The notes: generated by a model not told the origin, from the sequence alone. Counted from the first letter of the stretch, positions 8,194 to 17,699 are shown. The stretch is DNA of 64,000 nt from Microbacterium azadirachtae (GCF_000956505.1 NZ_JYIX01000040.1:310001-374000), one strand, 5' to 3'. Program-made: numbers and translations.

Positions 8194-8978
8194 CGCTCGA
8201 GGTGACCGACCTCGTCATCGAGATCGACGGCCGCAGGGTCGTCGACGGCGTCTCCTTCGCCGTGCCGGACGGCGCGCGCGTCGGCCTCATCGGCGAGTCC
8301 GGATCCGGCAAGTCGCTCACGGCGCTCGCACTCCTGGGACTGCTGCCCGACGGCGCCTCCGCCTCGGGAAGCGTGCGCTGGAACGGCCGCGAGATCCTCG
8401 ACCTGCCCGACCGCGAGCTCGCCGAGATCCGCGGCGACGAGATCGGCATGGTCTTCCAGGAGCCGCGGACGGCACTCAACCCGATCCGCACGATCGGCCG
8501 CCAGATCGCGGAGACCATCCGGATCCACGAGCGCATCGATCGCCGCGCCGCCAGGGTCCGCACCGTCGCGGAGGCGGCCCGCGTCGCGCTGCCGGACCCC
8601 GAGCGCATCGTGGACCGCTACCCGCATCAGCTGAGCGGCGGTCAGCGCCAGCGCGCCGCGATCGCGATCGCCCTCGCCGCGCACCCTCGCCTGCTCATCG
8701 CGGACGAACCCACCACGGCCCTCGACGTCACGATCCAGGCGGGCGTTCTGATACTCCTGCTCTCGCTCGTGGAGTCGGACGGGATGTCGCTCGTGTTCAT
8801 CACGCACGACCTCGCGGTGCTCGCGCAGGTCGCCACGCACGCCGTGGTGCTCGCGGACGGCCGCGTGGTCGAGTCGGGGCCGCTCGAGACGGTGCTGACC
8901 GCGCCGACGTCGCCGATCACGCAGGGCCTGCTGCGCGACGCGACCGCGACCCTGTGGCGTGGGGAGGACGAGGGATGA
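8190..8978 (+). CDS. ABC transporter ATPase (DppD/OppD type)
   Basis: A 262-residue nucleotide-binding subunit. Walker A is GESGSGKS at residues 35-42, the Q-loop follows in MVFQEPRTALNP, the signature is LSGGQRQR, and Walker B is LLIADEP, with an H-loop in FITHDLAV. It is shorter than classical DppD (about 320), ending soon after the core domain, and so lacks the long C-terminal oligopeptide domain with its Cys cluster. It overlaps both neighbours by ATGA. Confidence 0.93.
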   Translation: MTLEVTDLVIEIDGRRVVDGVSFAVPDGARVGLIGESGSGKSLTALALLGLLPDGASASGSVRWNGREILDLPDRELAEIRGDEIGMVFQEPRTALNPIRTIGRQIAETIRIHERIDRRAARVRTVAEAARVALPDPERIVDRYPHQLSGGQRQRAAIAIALAAHPRLLIADEPTTALDVTIQAGVLILLLSLVESDGMSLVFITHDLAVLAQVATHAVVLADGRVVESGPLETVLTAPTSPITQGLLRDATATLWRGEDEG

Positions 8979-9769
8979 CCGAGAACCCGCTGATCCGTGC
9001 CCGCGGGCTGCGCCGGGAGTATCTCGCGGCCCGGAAGGAGCCGTTCGCCCGGCGCGCCCGCACCGTCGCGCTCGACGATGTGGACCTCGACGTGACGGCC
9101 GGCCGCGCGCTCGGCATCATCGGCGAATCCGGATCCGGCAAGTCCACGCTGATCCGGCTCCTGCTGGGGCTCGACCGCCCGACCTCGGGGACCGTCCACG
9201 TCGACGGACGCCCGGTGGACGCGACGGCCTCGGCCAGGGCGCTGCACTGGCTGCGCCGCGAGACGGGCCTCGTCTTCCAGGATCCGTACGCCTCGCTGGA
9301 CCCGCGGCAGTCCGTCGGCCGGATCGTGTCGGAGCCGCTGCGCGCGCTGGACATCGACGGCGATCACCGCGCCAGGGTCGCCGAGGTGCTCGCCCAGGTC
9401 GGCCTCGACGCCGAGGCGGCATCGCGCTACCCCCACGAGTTCTCCGGCGGCCAGCGCCAGCGCGTGGCTCTGGCCAGGGCGATCGCGCACCGTCCCAGGA
9501 TCCTCATCGGCGACGAGCCGCTGTCGGCCCTGGACGTCACCGTTCGTGCGCAGATCCTCGACCTGCTGAGGGCGCTCAGCCGCGACGGAATGACCCTCGT
9601 GCTCGTCTCGCACGACATCGGTGTGGTGCAGAACCTCTGCGAGGACGTCGCCGTGATGAAGGACGGACGCATCGTCGAACACGGTCCCACCGCGCGGGTG
9701 CTCCACCACCCGGAGCACGACTACACGAAGCGGCTGCTCGCGGCGATCCCGGTCATCCCGGGGCGCTGA
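8975..9769 (+). CDS. ABC transporter ATPase (DppF/OppF type)
   Basis: A 264-residue second ATPase of the importer. It has Walker A GESGSGKS (residues 50-57), Q-loop VFQDPYASLDPRQ, signature FSGGQRQR and Walker B ILIGDEP. Family proteins of this type pair with the DppD-like subunit so that two unlike ATPases drive one channel. ATG 8975 overlaps the previous stop by four bases; a start seven codons upstream is less likely because it breaks that coupling. It is the last gene of the operon, and the next gene lies on the other strand. Confidence 0.93.
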   Translation: MTENPLIRARGLRREYLAARKEPFARRARTVALDDVDLDVTAGRALGIIGESGSGKSTLIRLLLGLDRPTSGTVHVDGRPVDATASARALHWLRRETGLVFQDPYASLDPRQSVGRIVSEPLRALDIDGDHRARVAEVLAQVGLDAEAASRYPHEFSGGQRQRVALARAIAHRPRILIGDEPLSALDVTVRAQILDLLRALSRDGMTLVLVSHDIGVVQNLCEDVAVMKDGRIVEHGPTARVLHHPEHDYTKRLLAAIPVIPGR

Positions 9770-9801
9770 GGAACGAGCCCGAAAGCGAACGAGTCGATCT
9801 C

Positions 9802-10653
9802 TTAGTGGCCACCACCGTCGCCGCCGGGACCGCCCTCACCCCAGAAGTCCTCATCCGGCCATTCGGTCAGATCCCCCATCTCGCGAGCGAGTCTGCGGAA
9901 ACGATCCGCCTCGAGCGCGTCTCCACGCTGCCACAGCATGATCGCGAGGTTCAGAGCGCTGAAGGCATCTCCCGTCGCGATGCCCTCCAGGTACGCGTTC
10001 ATCGCGCCGGCCTGGTCGTGCAGCTCATCGCAGAGGAGGTTGCCCAGAAGCAGCGCAGCCCCATATTCCTGCTGCTGCACGAGTGGCTGGAGTATTGCGG
10101 CGGCTTCCTGGTATGCGCCCCTCGCCCTGAGGACCTTGGCGTATTCCACCCCTGCCCACGGGTGTTCCGTCGCTCCCTCGCGCAGCAATGCCTCGACATC
10201 GGCGCTGCCCTCCCCGATCGTGTTCCTGGCTCGTCCGAGCAGCGCAGCGATCTTGGCGGATTCGCCCGCTCCACGGCGCCGCGCGTTCTCCAGCAACGGA
10301 ATCGCCTGCTCATGAGCTCCGAACCACTCGAGAGCCTCCGCGAGCACCAGCACCCCCTCTTGGGATCCCGCCTCGACCGCCGATCGCATGATCGCCATTG
10401 CGAGAAGCTCCGACCCCGGAACCTCCCAGAGCGCCGTGCCAAGAAGGAACATCGCCTCCGCGTCGCTCGCCGCGCCTTGAATCTCGCCGACCGCTTCCAC
10501 TGCGATCTCGCGTGGCAGAGGCCCATCGAGACCGGCTATCGCCTCCGGCGAAGCCGCGGCACGCACGAGCGCGACCAGTGTCGGATAGTCGCCCGCCGAA
10601 AAGGCCGAGCGGATCCGGTCGCCATCGATCATCCGCCCAATGTACGGCCTCAC
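9802..10653 (-). CDS. TPR/Sel1-like repeat protein, function unknown
   Basis: A 283-residue soluble protein made mostly of alpha-helical repeats in the Sel1/TPR style: recurring A-x-x-L-G-x-A/L and A-x-x-Y/W patterns such as FLLGTALWEVPG, AALLGRARNTIGEG and GAALLLGNLLCDELHDQ. The C-terminus is glycine-rich and ends in His (GGPGGDGGGH). GTG 10653 has AGGAG seven bases upstream and is preferred to ATG 10632. Such repeat proteins mediate protein contacts; no enzyme motif is seen. It is a lone gene convergent with the ABC importer. Confidence 0.8.
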   Translation of the reverse strand: MRPYIGRMIDGDRIRSAFSAGDYPTLVALVRAAASPEAIAGLDGPLPREIAVEAVGEIQGAASDAEAMFLLGTALWEVPGSELLAMAIMRSAVEAGSQEGVLVLAEALEWFGAHEQAIPLLENARRRGAGESAKIAALLGRARNTIGEGSADVEALLREGATEHPWAGVEYAKVLRARGAYQEAAAILQPLVQQQEYGAALLLGNLLCDELHDQAGAMNAYLEGIATGDAFSALNLAIMLWQRGDALEADRFRRLAREMGDLTEWPDEDFWGEGGPGGDGGGH

Positions 10654-10724
10654 AAGACTCCTGTGCGCCGACTACGGTACTCGTTCGGCTCGCCCGGAGG
10701 CGGGCTCGCGCAGGGCGCTGAGCC

Positions 10725-11285
10725 CTACAGCGACTTCTGCAGGAACAGCACGTCCAGGGTGCGGCCGAATTTCACGCCGACGCCCTTCAGATGCCCGGCG
10801 TCCACGAAGCCGTACCGGTGGTGCAGGGCGATCGACGCCGCAGCCGCCGTCGGCTCGATGACCGCGATGAGCTCGTGCAGACCCGCCTTGGCCGACGCGT
10901 CCAGCAGCGCCTCCAGAAGGGCCTTCCCCAGTCCGCGCCCTGCGGCGTCGGGGCTCAGGTAGATCGTGTTCTCCGCGCTGAACCGATAGGCCGACTTCGC
11001 ACGCCAGTGCTGCGCGTACGCGAAGCCGAGCACGACGCCGGCGGCGTCCTCCGCGACCAGGAAGGGCAATCCGGTCGATGCGAGCAGCTCGTGCTTGTGC
11101 TCCCAGACCGCGAGCTCCGTCTCCTCCTCGTCGAAGGTGACGGTGCTCGTGCGAACGTAGTGGTTGTAGATGTCGCGGACCGCGGCGAGGTCCTCCGTCC
11201 GCGCCGCACGGATGCCCGCGGCGGGCGCCGGCTGCGGCGTCTCCGCCGCGGCGGGCGTCTGCGGGACAGCCGGGGCGTCGCTCAT
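10725..11285 (-). CDS. GNAT N-acetyltransferase, phosphinothricin-acetyltransferase-like
   Basis: A 186-residue GNAT enzyme. After a Pro/Ala-rich N-terminal tail of about 24 residues, the domain opens with [20 protein letters not shown], typical of the PAT/MnaT subgroup. The acetyl-CoA-binding segment is [12 protein letters not shown] (motif A, near residue 118). These enzymes acetylate small amines such as phosphinothricin, methionine sulfoximine or amino acids. Its ATG overlaps the stop of the ung gene by ATGA, making it the last gene of a four-gene operon. Confidence 0.88.
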   Translation of the reverse strand: MSDAPAVPQTPAAAETPQPAPAAGIRAARTEDLAAVRDIYNHYVRTSTVTFDEEETELAVWEHKHELLASTGLPFLVAEDAAGVVLGFAYAQHWRAKSAYRFSAENTIYLSPDAAGRGLGKALLEALLDASAKAGLHELIAVIEPTAAAASIALHHRYGFVDAGHLKGVGVKFGRTLDVLFLQKSL

Positions 11286-11971
11286 GCGATCCTCCAGTCG
11301 ACGGGGGCGGCGCCCTGTTCCTCGAGCAGCGCGTTGACGCGGGAGAACGGCCTGGATCCGAAGAATCCGCGGCTCGCCGAGAGCGGCGACGGATGCGCCG
11401 AGGCGACGATCGGGGTCTCGCCGAGCATGGGCCGAAGGCCTTCGGCGTCACGGCCCCACAGAAGCGCGACGAGCGGGACGTCCCGCGCGACGAGAGCGCG
11501 GATCGCGAGCTCGGTGACCTTCTCCCAGCCCCACCCACGATGCGAGGCGGGCGTGCCGGGGCGCACCGTGAGCACCCTGTTCAGCAGCATGACGCCCTGG
11601 TCGCTCCACGCCGAGAGGTCGCCGTGCGGCGCCGGCGCGATGCCGAGGTCCGTCTCGAGCTCCCGGTAGATGTTGCCGAGGCTGCGCGGCAGCGGCCGCA
11701 CGGACCGGTCCACCGCGAAGGACAGCCCGATCGGATGCCCCGGGGTGGGATACGGATCCTGTCCGACGATGAGCACCTTGACGTCTGCGAGGGGGCGGGA
11801 GAAAGCGCGCAGCACGTTCTCACCGGCGGGCAGATAGCCCCGTCCCGCCGCCGTCTCCGCGCGGAGCCGGTCGCCGAGCTCCGCAACGAGCGGGGCGACG
11901 GGGGCGAGCGCCTCGGCCCAGCCCTCGTCGAGCCGACCGTCCGCGGCGAGTTCGGCCAGCGACTTCGGCAT
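11282..11971 (-). CDS. ung: Uracil-DNA glycosylase (family 1)
   Basis: A 229-residue DNA repair enzyme that removes uracil from DNA. The water-activating loop GQDPYP (residues 70-75, Asp72) and the C-terminal [10 protein letters not shown] motif (His193) are both intact, as is the GVMLLN uracil-pocket segment. The length matches family 1 UDG. The start at ATG 11971 overlaps the stop of the upstream peptidase gene by ATGA; the frame continues upstream only as antisense of that gene. Confidence 0.96.
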   Translation of the reverse strand: MPKSLAELAADGRLDEGWAEALAPVAPLVAELGDRLRAETAAGRGYLPAGENVLRAFSRPLADVKVLIVGQDPYPTPGHPIGLSFAVDRSVRPLPRSLGNIYRELETDLGIAPAPHGDLSAWSDQGVMLLNRVLTVRPGTPASHRGWGWEKVTELAIRALVARDVPLVALLWGRDAEGLRPMLGETPIVASAHPSPLSASRGFFGSRPFSRVNALLEEQGAAPVDWRIA

Positions 11972-12690
11972 CAGAGCGCCGCCCGGTCGCTCGAGACGGT
12001 CACGCCCTCGGAGCCGGCGAACACGCGCCAGACGCTGCCTTCGCCGGCGATCCGCAGGCCCTCGGCGTCCGCGATGAGCACCGTGCTCTCGTCGATCCCG
12101 AGGCCGCCGTCGATCGCGCCCGCCTCGGTCGCGGCGATCAGGCGGCTGAGCGTGCCCCACTGCGCGACATGCACGTCGATCGCGACGTCGACCAGACCGA
12201 TCCCGGAGACGACCGTGATCTCGTCGAGGTCCTCCGCGGTCTCCTCGGGGGCGATCGCCACCTCTCCGATCCGCCAGCCGCCGAGGATCGCGCGCTCGGC
12301 AGCGATCATGGCGCCGGCCGAGAAACCGAGGTACGGGGTGCCGCCCTGCACCGCGGTGCGGATGACGTCGTATCCGGCCTCGAGCGCCGAGTGGTAGGCG
12401 GGGGTCAGGCCCCCGCCGATGACGATCGCGTCGACGCCGTCGAACACGCCGGGATCCACGACGTCGCTCAGTCCCACGGTCACGACGGTGGCGTCGATGG
12501 GCGTCGCCCCGTCGGCGGTGAGCGCGTCCAGGAGGTCGCCCGCATGCTTCGTCGATGCGTCCTCGCGCACGGTCACCACCACGACGGACGGCCGCTCGCG
12601 TCCCGCCGCCGCGGCGAGCGCCGTCGCCTCCGCCGTGAACGGCGCGTACGCGGCGCGGCCGAACCCGCCGCCGACCAGGTGCACTCCCAC
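11971..12690 (-). CDS. Type 1 glutamine-amidotransferase-like / peptidase S51 protein
   Basis: A 239-residue protein of the peptidase E (S51) family. GFSAGAM at residues 122-128 gives the nucleophile-elbow Ser124, and [10 protein letters not shown] near residue 95 is the family's glycine loop. Members hydrolyse Asp-X dipeptides or cyanophycin-type substrates; which applies here is unknown. GTG 12690 was chosen because it starts the conserved [10 protein letters not shown] strand and lies two bases after the SDR stop. The stop overlaps the ung start by ATGA. Confidence 0.85.
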   Translation of the reverse strand: MGVHLVGGGFGRAAYAPFTAEATALAAAAGRERPSVVVVTVREDASTKHAGDLLDALTADGATPIDATVVTVGLSDVVDPGVFDGVDAIVIGGGLTPAYHSALEAGYDVIRTAVQGGTPYLGFSAGAMIAAERAILGGWRIGEVAIAPEETAEDLDEITVVSGIGLVDVAIDVHVAQWGTLSRLIAATEAGAIDGGLGIDESTVLIADAEGLRIAGEGSVWRVFAGSEGVTVSSDRAAL

Positions 12691-12692
12691 GG

Positions 12693-13505
12693 TCAGTCCT
12701 CTCCTCGCGGGCGCAGCGGCCCTCGTGCGAGCAGGTGCGCGGCGGCCTGTGCCACGGGGCGGATCACGACGAGGTCGAGGTTCACGTGCCCCGGCGCGTT
12801 CAGGGCGTAGGCGATCACGTCGGCGACGTCCTCCGCGACCAGCGGCGCCTCGACGCCCGCATAGACCGCCTCGGCGGCGACCTCGTCCCCGCCGAGCCGG
12901 CGCAGGGTGAACTCCTCGGTGTGCACGAGGCCCGGCGCGATCTCGGTCACCCGGATCGGCTCCCCGTTGAGCTCCTGGCGCAGCACCTGCGGGATCATCG
13001 ACTCCGCGGCCTTCGCCGCGTTGTAGCCGGATCCGCCAGGGTAGGCCTGACGTGCGGCGGTCGAGGTGAGGAACAGCAGGTCGGCGTGGCCGCCGTCCCC
13101 CGCCGCAGCGCGCAGCTGCGGCAGCAGCGCCGCCGTGAGCTGCTGCACGGCGAGCACGTTCGCCTCGAACATCCACCGCCACTTCTCCGCGGATCCATCC
13201 TCGACCCGCTCCGTGCCGCGGGCGCCACCGGCGACGTGCACGACCGCGTGCAGCGGACCGGTCTCCGCGAGGTGCTCCGCGAGACCAGCGATCTGCTCCG
13301 CATCGGTGAGGTCGGCCGCGTACGCGGTGGACCCGGTCTCCGCGGCGAGCGCCTGCAGACGGTCCTCGCGGCGGGCGACCCCCACGACGTCCCAGCCGCT
13401 CGCACGCAGCGCTCGTACCGTCGCCTCGCCGATCCCGGTGCTCGCGCCCGTCACGACCGCGCGTCTGCTGTTCTGGGGACCGTCGTTCGTCACGCTGTTC
13501 GCCAT
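12693..13505 (-). CDS. Short-chain dehydrogenase/reductase
   Basis: A 270-residue SDR oxidoreductase. The nucleotide-binding motif TGASTGIGE spans residues 19-27, and the catalytic residues are Ser148, Tyr161 and Lys165 (YNAAK). An arginine after the second strand (VGVARREDR) favours NADP(H). It is the first gene of the SDR, S51 peptidase, ung, acetyltransferase operon, which is transcribed away from metY. The substrate is unknown. Confidence 0.92.
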   Translation of the reverse strand: MANSVTNDGPQNSRRAVVTGASTGIGEATVRALRASGWDVVGVARREDRLQALAAETGSTAYAADLTDAEQIAGLAEHLAETGPLHAVVHVAGGARGTERVEDGSAEKWRWMFEANVLAVQQLTAALLPQLRAAAGDGGHADLLFLTSTAARQAYPGGSGYNAAKAAESMIPQVLRQELNGEPIRVTEIAPGLVHTEEFTLRRLGGDEVAAEAVYAGVEAPLVAEDVADVIAYALNAPGHVNLDLVVIRPVAQAAAHLLARGPLRPRGED

Positions 13506-13621
13506 GCGACAACGCTACGGGATCCGCGAGCGCGCTTCGACGACCGATCGCGCCGGATCGCCTCGGTCGATCCGCGGGATTCCGCGGCCGGGGCGTGTTA
13601 CGTCACATTTCTCGCGCCTTG

Positions 13622-13744
13622 TTGACAGCGCCCACCTGTTCGTACTCTCGATGCAACGCCACCGGTCCTCGCACCCGTCGAGGAACCACGGCCCACCTGC
13701 CCTGCGACGCGGTTCCGGTGTCGCGCATCCATGAAGGAGACATC
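13622..13744 (+). promoter_or_regulatory. metY promoter and leader with short uORF
   Basis: TTGACA at 13622-13627 and TACTCT at 13643-13648 (15-bp spacer) form a possible promoter. A small open frame at 13651-13734 (27 codons) ends 10 bases before the metY start, and the leader can form a hairpin, GGTCCTCG pairing with CGAGGAACC. I could not match it to any known SAM riboswitch class. Control by sulfur amino acids is inference. Confidence 0.4.
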
Positions 13745-15067
13745 ATGACCGCTGCGGAGAACTGGCGCTTCGAGACCAAGCAGATCCACTCCGGCGCCGC
13801 GCCGGACCCCGTCACGAAGGCTCGCGCGACTCCGATCTACCAGACCACGTCGTACGTGTTCGACAACGCGGACCACGCGGCGAACCTGTTCGCCCTGGCC
13901 GAGTTCGGCAACATCTACACCCGGATCCAGAACCCGACGCAGGATGTGCTCGAGCAGCGCCTCGCCGCGCTCGAGGGCGGCACCGGCGCCCTCGTGCTCG
14001 CCTCCGGGCAGGCCGCGTCGACGTTCGCGATCCTCAACATCGCCCAGGCCGGGGACCACTTCGTCTCGAGCTCCTCGATCTACGGCGGCACCTACAACCT
14101 CTTCAAGTACACGCTCGCCAAGCTCGGCATCGACGTCACGTTCGTCGAGAACCAGGACGACATCGAGGAATGGCGCCGCGCGGTCCGCCCGAACACGAAG
14201 CTGTTCTTCGCGGAGACGATCGGCAACCCGCAGATCAACGTCCTCGACATCAAGGGCGTCGCTGACTCCGCGCACGAGGCCGGCGTGCCGCTCATCGTGG
14301 ACAACACGATCGCGACCCCGTACCTGATCCGTCCGTTCGAGCACGGCGCGGACATCGTCGTGCACTCCGTCACCAAGTTCCTCGGCGGCCACGGCACCAC
14401 GATCGGCGGCGCGATCATCGACGGCGGATCCTTCGCCTGGTCGCAGAACGTGGAGAAGTTCCCCGGACTCACCGAGCCGGACCCCTCCTACCACGGCGCC
14501 AGCTACACCGCCGCGGTCGGCGACGGCCTCGCCTACATCATCAAGGCCCGCGTGCAGCTGCTGCGCGACCTCGGATCGGCCATCGCCCCGCAGAGCGCCT
14601 GGAACCTCATCCAGGGCATCGAGACGCTGTCGCTGCGCATCGAGCGCCACGTGCAGAACGCGCAGGAGATCGCCGAGTGGCTGGACGGCCGCGACGACGT
14701 CGCCAGCGTGAACTACTCCGGTCTGCCCACCTCGCCCTGGTACGCGGCGGCGAACACCTACGCCCCCAAGGGCGTCGGCGCCGTGCTGTCGTTCGAGCTG
14801 AAGGGCGGCGTGGACGCCGGCCGCGAGTTCGTGAACAGCCTTTCCCTGTTCAGCCACCTCGCCAACATCGGCGACGTGCGCTCGCTCGTCATCCACCCCG
14901 CCTCCACCACGCACGCCCAGCTCACCCCGGAGCAGCAGCTCACCGCGGGTGTCACCCCTGGTCTCGTGCGCCTCTCGGTGGGCCTCGAGAACATCGATGA
15001 CCTGAAGGCCGACCTCGACCAGGCCCTCATCGCCGCGCGCAAGGTCTCCGAGGCCGCCCGCGCCTGA
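13745..15067 (+). CDS. metY: O-acetylhomoserine sulfhydrylase (bifunctional OAH/OAS)
   Basis: A 440-residue PLP enzyme of the Cys/Met metabolism family. It makes homocysteine from O-acetylhomoserine and sulfide, bypassing cystathionine. The PLP lysine is Lys211 in HSVTKFLGGHG, and the GNIYTRIQNPT and SGQAASTF segments are typical. Start ATG 13745 is preceded by GAAGGAGA. metX, which makes its substrate, follows about 1.4 kb downstream, but an unrelated gene sits between them. A strong hairpin at 15079-15119 closes the metY transcript. Confidence 0.96.
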   Translation: MTAAENWRFETKQIHSGAAPDPVTKARATPIYQTTSYVFDNADHAANLFALAEFGNIYTRIQNPTQDVLEQRLAALEGGTGALVLASGQAASTFAILNIAQAGDHFVSSSSIYGGTYNLFKYTLAKLGIDVTFVENQDDIEEWRRAVRPNTKLFFAETIGNPQINVLDIKGVADSAHEAGVPLIVDNTIATPYLIRPFEHGADIVVHSVTKFLGGHGTTIGGAIIDGGSFAWSQNVEKFPGLTEPDPSYHGASYTAAVGDGLAYIIKARVQLLRDLGSAIAPQSAWNLIQGIETLSLRIERHVQNAQEIAEWLDGRDDVASVNYSGLPTSPWYAAANTYAPKGVGAVLSFELKGGVDAGREFVNSLSLFSHLANIGDVRSLVIHPASTTHAQLTPEQQLTAGVTPGLVRLSVGLENIDDLKADLDQALIAARKVSEAARA

Positions 15068-15078
15068 CCACGTCCCTG

Positions 15079-15119
15079 AGCGGGGGTGTCCCGGGTCCTC
15101 GGATCCGGACACCCCCGCT
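15079..15119 (+). terminator. metY terminator hairpin
   Basis: A perfect 13-bp inverted repeat (AGCGGGGGTGTCC at 15079-15091, complement at 15107-15119) with a 15-nt loop lies 12 bases after the metY stop and is followed by TTCGT. It separates metY from the following gene. Confidence 0.8.
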
Positions 15120-15150
15120 TTCGTGTGCGCTCACTCCGCCCGCACTGTGC

Positions 15151-15235
15151 GCCGACGCCCCCTCTGAGGATCCACACCCCCTCTGAGATGCGTACCTGCG
15201 CGGGGGCGCCGACACTGCAAGGGGGCGTCGACGCC
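15151..15235. repeat. Palindromic repeat, left copy
   Basis: An about 85-bp element rich in GCCCCCTCTGAG and GGGGGCG blocks, with near-mirror ends (CGACGCCCCCT at the left, AGGGGGCGTCG at the right). A related copy lies at 16338-16421; the two flank the AbiEi/DUF559-like gene. It can fold into a long G/C stem. Confidence 0.75.
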
Positions 15236-15346
15236 AGGCGGGTCGTGCGGAGGCGATCGGTCCGCACAGGCCTGCGTCCACGCGGGTTTCGCACGGATCA
15301 CGGAGGCAGCGCGCCGCCCGCGTGCGCCGGCGGGCAGGCTACGCGG

Positions 15347-16330
15347 ATGAAGACGACCATCGGCCTCACGCAGGCACGCGATCTGCTGAAGACGCGCGAA
15401 GAGCTTCTCGACTCCGGATCCACCCCGCGGGAGATCCGCTCTCTGGTCGCCGAACGCCGGCTGATCCGGGTGCGGCGCGACCGCTACGTCGAGGCGGCGA
15501 CGCACGACGATCTCTGGAGCGAGGGTCGTCACCTCCTCGCCGTGATGGCGGCCCACCTCAACGCGGATCCCCCTGGTCCCGTGTTCTGGGGACCTTCCGC
15601 GGCCGTCCTCCTCGGCCTGCCCCTCTACCGCCTCACCCCACACAAGGTGCACACGGTCGTCCTCGGTGCGCGGCACGGTCGCACCCGCGCGGGCATCGCA
15701 CAGCACGGCGTCGGGATCGATGACGCGGACATCGTCGACATCGACGGAATCCGGTGCACCTCGCTTGACCGCACGGTACTCGACCTCGCCTGCACGACCC
15801 CGCCCGGGGCGGGGCTGTCCGCAGCCGACGCCGCGCTCAGACGCGTCGCCGTCGAGGGACATCGCCAGGATCCCGACCGCGCCGCCGACTGGCACCGGCG
15901 GATGTCCCTGCGCGCCGCCGCCGTCCGCTCCCGCGGCGTCCGCCGGGCGCGCTGGATCCTCGACTTCGCGGATGGCCGCGCTCAGCTGCCGGGTGAGAGC
16001 GTCAGCCGGCTGCAGCTGCACCGCATCGGGTTCACGGGCCTCGAGCTCCAGCCACACGTGATCGGATCCGAGGGCGACGAGTACTGGATCGACTTCGGCT
16101 TCCCGCACAACCGGGTCTTCGGCGAGTTCGACGGTCGGGGCAAGTACGTGGATCCGGAGATCCGCCGCACGCGCAGCGCCGAAGACGCGGTGCTCGCGGA
16201 GAAGCGTCGAGAGGACGACGTCCGGGGCGTCACCGGCTGGCGCTTCGCCCGCTGGGAGGACCGCCACGTCCGCTCTCCCGACGCGCTCGCGGCCCGCCTG
16301 CGTGCCTTCGGCGTCCGCCCGCCCGCCTGA
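15347..16330 (+). CDS. AbiEi-antitoxin/DUF559-like protein
   Basis: A 327-residue protein common in Actinobacteria under the AbiEi type IV antitoxin or DUF559 labels. The N-terminal third has a winged-helix-like pattern (LLDSGSTPREIRSLVAERRL, then IRVRRDRYV). The C-terminal part resembles a Vsr/DUF559 nuclease-fold core with IDFGF at about residue 247 and FGEFDGRGKY near 260, whose acidic and lysine residues could bind metal. ATG 15347 was chosen because family similarity begins there. No partner toxin gene is adjacent. It lies between two related palindromic repeats and splits the metY-metX pair, which suggests later insertion. Role unknown; defence or DNA-processing is a guess. Confidence 0.7.
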   Translation: MKTTIGLTQARDLLKTREELLDSGSTPREIRSLVAERRLIRVRRDRYVEAATHDDLWSEGRHLLAVMAAHLNADPPGPVFWGPSAAVLLGLPLYRLTPHKVHTVVLGARHGRTRAGIAQHGVGIDDADIVDIDGIRCTSLDRTVLDLACTTPPGAGLSAADAALRRVAVEGHRQDPDRAADWHRRMSLRAAAVRSRGVRRARWILDFADGRAQLPGESVSRLQLHRIGFTGLELQPHVIGSEGDEYWIDFGFPHNRVFGEFDGRGKYVDPEIRRTRSAEDAVLAEKRREDDVRGVTGWRFARWEDRHVRSPDALAARLRAFGVRPPA

Positions 16331-16337
16331 CGGAGGC

Positions 16338-16421
16338 CTCGACGCCCCCTCTGAGCATCCATGCCCCCGCGGAGGGACGCATCCGCGAGGGGGCGCGGAT
16401 GCTGCGAGGGGGCGCCGACGC
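16338..16421. repeat. Palindromic repeat, right copy
   Basis: A second copy of the element at 15151-15235, starting 8 bases after the stop of the AbiEi-like gene. Ends are CGACGCCCCCT and AGGGGGCGCCGACGC, with GAGCATCCATGCCCCCGCGG inside. The two copies are similar but not identical. Confidence 0.75.
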
Positions 16422-16490
16422 AACACGTCCCGACACCCGCGGGACCGTAACCTTCCGCGCACACCGTCCGGCACCCGGGAGAATGGATCC

Positions 16491-17699
16491 ATGGACTGGC
16501 AGACGACCTCGGAGGACACGGTGCCCTCGGCGCGCGTGTCGGAGGCGGACGCCCGCCTGCTGCGCGCCCGCCCGCCGTCCACCGGCGCCTGGCGCGACGG
16601 GGATCCCGCGGGCGACCGCCGGTTCGAGGCCTTCGGGCCGTTCCGCACCGAGGGCGGGGCCGAGCTGCCGCTGATCCGGCTCGCGTACGAGTCCTGGGGC
16701 GAGCTGAACGAGGCGCGCGACAACGCGATCCTGATCCTGCACGCGCTCACCGGCGACAGCCACGTGATCGGCGAGGCCGGCCGCGGGCATGCGACGAGCG
16801 GATGGTGGGGCGAGATCGTCGGCCCCGGCTGCGCGATCGACACCGACAAGTGGTTCGTGATCGCCCCGAACATGCTGGGCGGATGCCAGGGATCCACGGG
16901 ACCCGCGAGCATCGCGCCGGACGGCTACGAGTGGGCCTCGCGCTTCCCCTACCTCACGATCCGCGACCAGGTGGCCGCACAGGTGCTGCTGGCGGACGCG
17001 CTCGGCATCGCGCGCTGGGGCGCCGTGATCGGCGGATCCATGGGCGGCATGCACGCCCTGGAGTGGGCCGTCGGCCATCCGGAGCGCGTCGAGCGGCTGG
17101 CGATCCTGTCCTCTCCCCCGATCACGACCGCCGACCAGCTCGCCCTCAACTTCGTGCAGCTCGAGACGGTGCGGATGGATCCGCGCTTCGCGGGCGGCGA
17201 GTATTACGACGCGCCCGTCGGCGAGGGCCCGCACCGCGGCCTCGCCCTGGCGCGGCGCATGGCCCTGCTGAACTACCGCAGCCCGATCGAGCTGAATCAG
17301 CGGTTCCAGCGCTCCTGGCAGTCCGACGTGTCGCCGCTGGGTCAGGGCGGACGCTACGCGGTCGAGAGCTACCTCGACTTCCACGGCAACAAGTTCACCC
17401 GGCGGTTCGACGCGAACAGCTACCTGACGCTCGTGGAGGCGATGAACTCGCACGACATCGGGCGGGACCGCGGCGGCGTCGAGGACGCGCTCAAGCGGGT
17501 GACGGCGACGACTCTCGTGCTCGGCATCGACACCGACCGGCTGTTCCCGGTCGACGGCCAGCACCGCATCGCCCGCGGCATCCCGCACACGCTGGACGGG
17601 AACGAGGCCGTCGTACTCGCGAGCGACTTCGGCCACGACGGCTTCCTCATCGAGACCGACGACGTCGGCACGCACCTGGGGCGCCTGCTCGCGTCCTGA
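16491..17699 (+). CDS. metX: Homoserine O-acetyltransferase
   Basis: A 402-residue alpha/beta-hydrolase-fold enzyme that acetylates homoserine using acetyl-CoA, the committed step toward methionine. The nucleophile elbow GGSMGGMHALEW gives Ser183, with Asp349 in TDRLFP and His382 in GHDGF completing the triad. The NMLGGCQGSTGP loop near residue 127 is diagnostic. ATG 16491 is taken as start (GGGAG at 16478-16482); another ATG at 16483 is out of frame. The product feeds MetY, encoded just upstream. Confidence 0.95.
   Translation: MDWQTTSEDTVPSARVSEADARLLRARPPSTGAWRDGDPAGDRRFEAFGPFRTEGGAELPLIRLAYESWGELNEARDNAILILHALTGDSHVIGEAGRGHATSGWWGEIVGPGCAIDTDKWFVIAPNMLGGCQGSTGPASIAPDGYEWASRFPYLTIRDQVAAQVLLADALGIARWGAVIGGSMGGMHALEWAVGHPERVERLAILSSPPITTADQLALNFVQLETVRMDPRFAGGEYYDAPVGEGPHRGLALARRMALLNYRSPIELNQRFQRSWQSDVSPLGQGGRYAVESYLDFHGNKFTRRFDANSYLTLVEAMNSHDIGRDRGGVEDALKRVTATTLVLGIDTDRLFPVDGQHRIARGIPHTLDGNEAVVLASDFGHDGFLIETDDVGTHLGRLLAS

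Noticed and set aside
13622-13744. SAM riboswitch (SAM-I, II or IV) before metY
   Set aside because: Conserved core elements of these classes could not be found in the 240-bp leader; only a simple hairpin is visible.
15347-16330. Complete type IV toxin-antitoxin pair
   Set aside because: No AbiEii-type nucleotidyltransferase gene adjoins; the neighbours are methionine genes.
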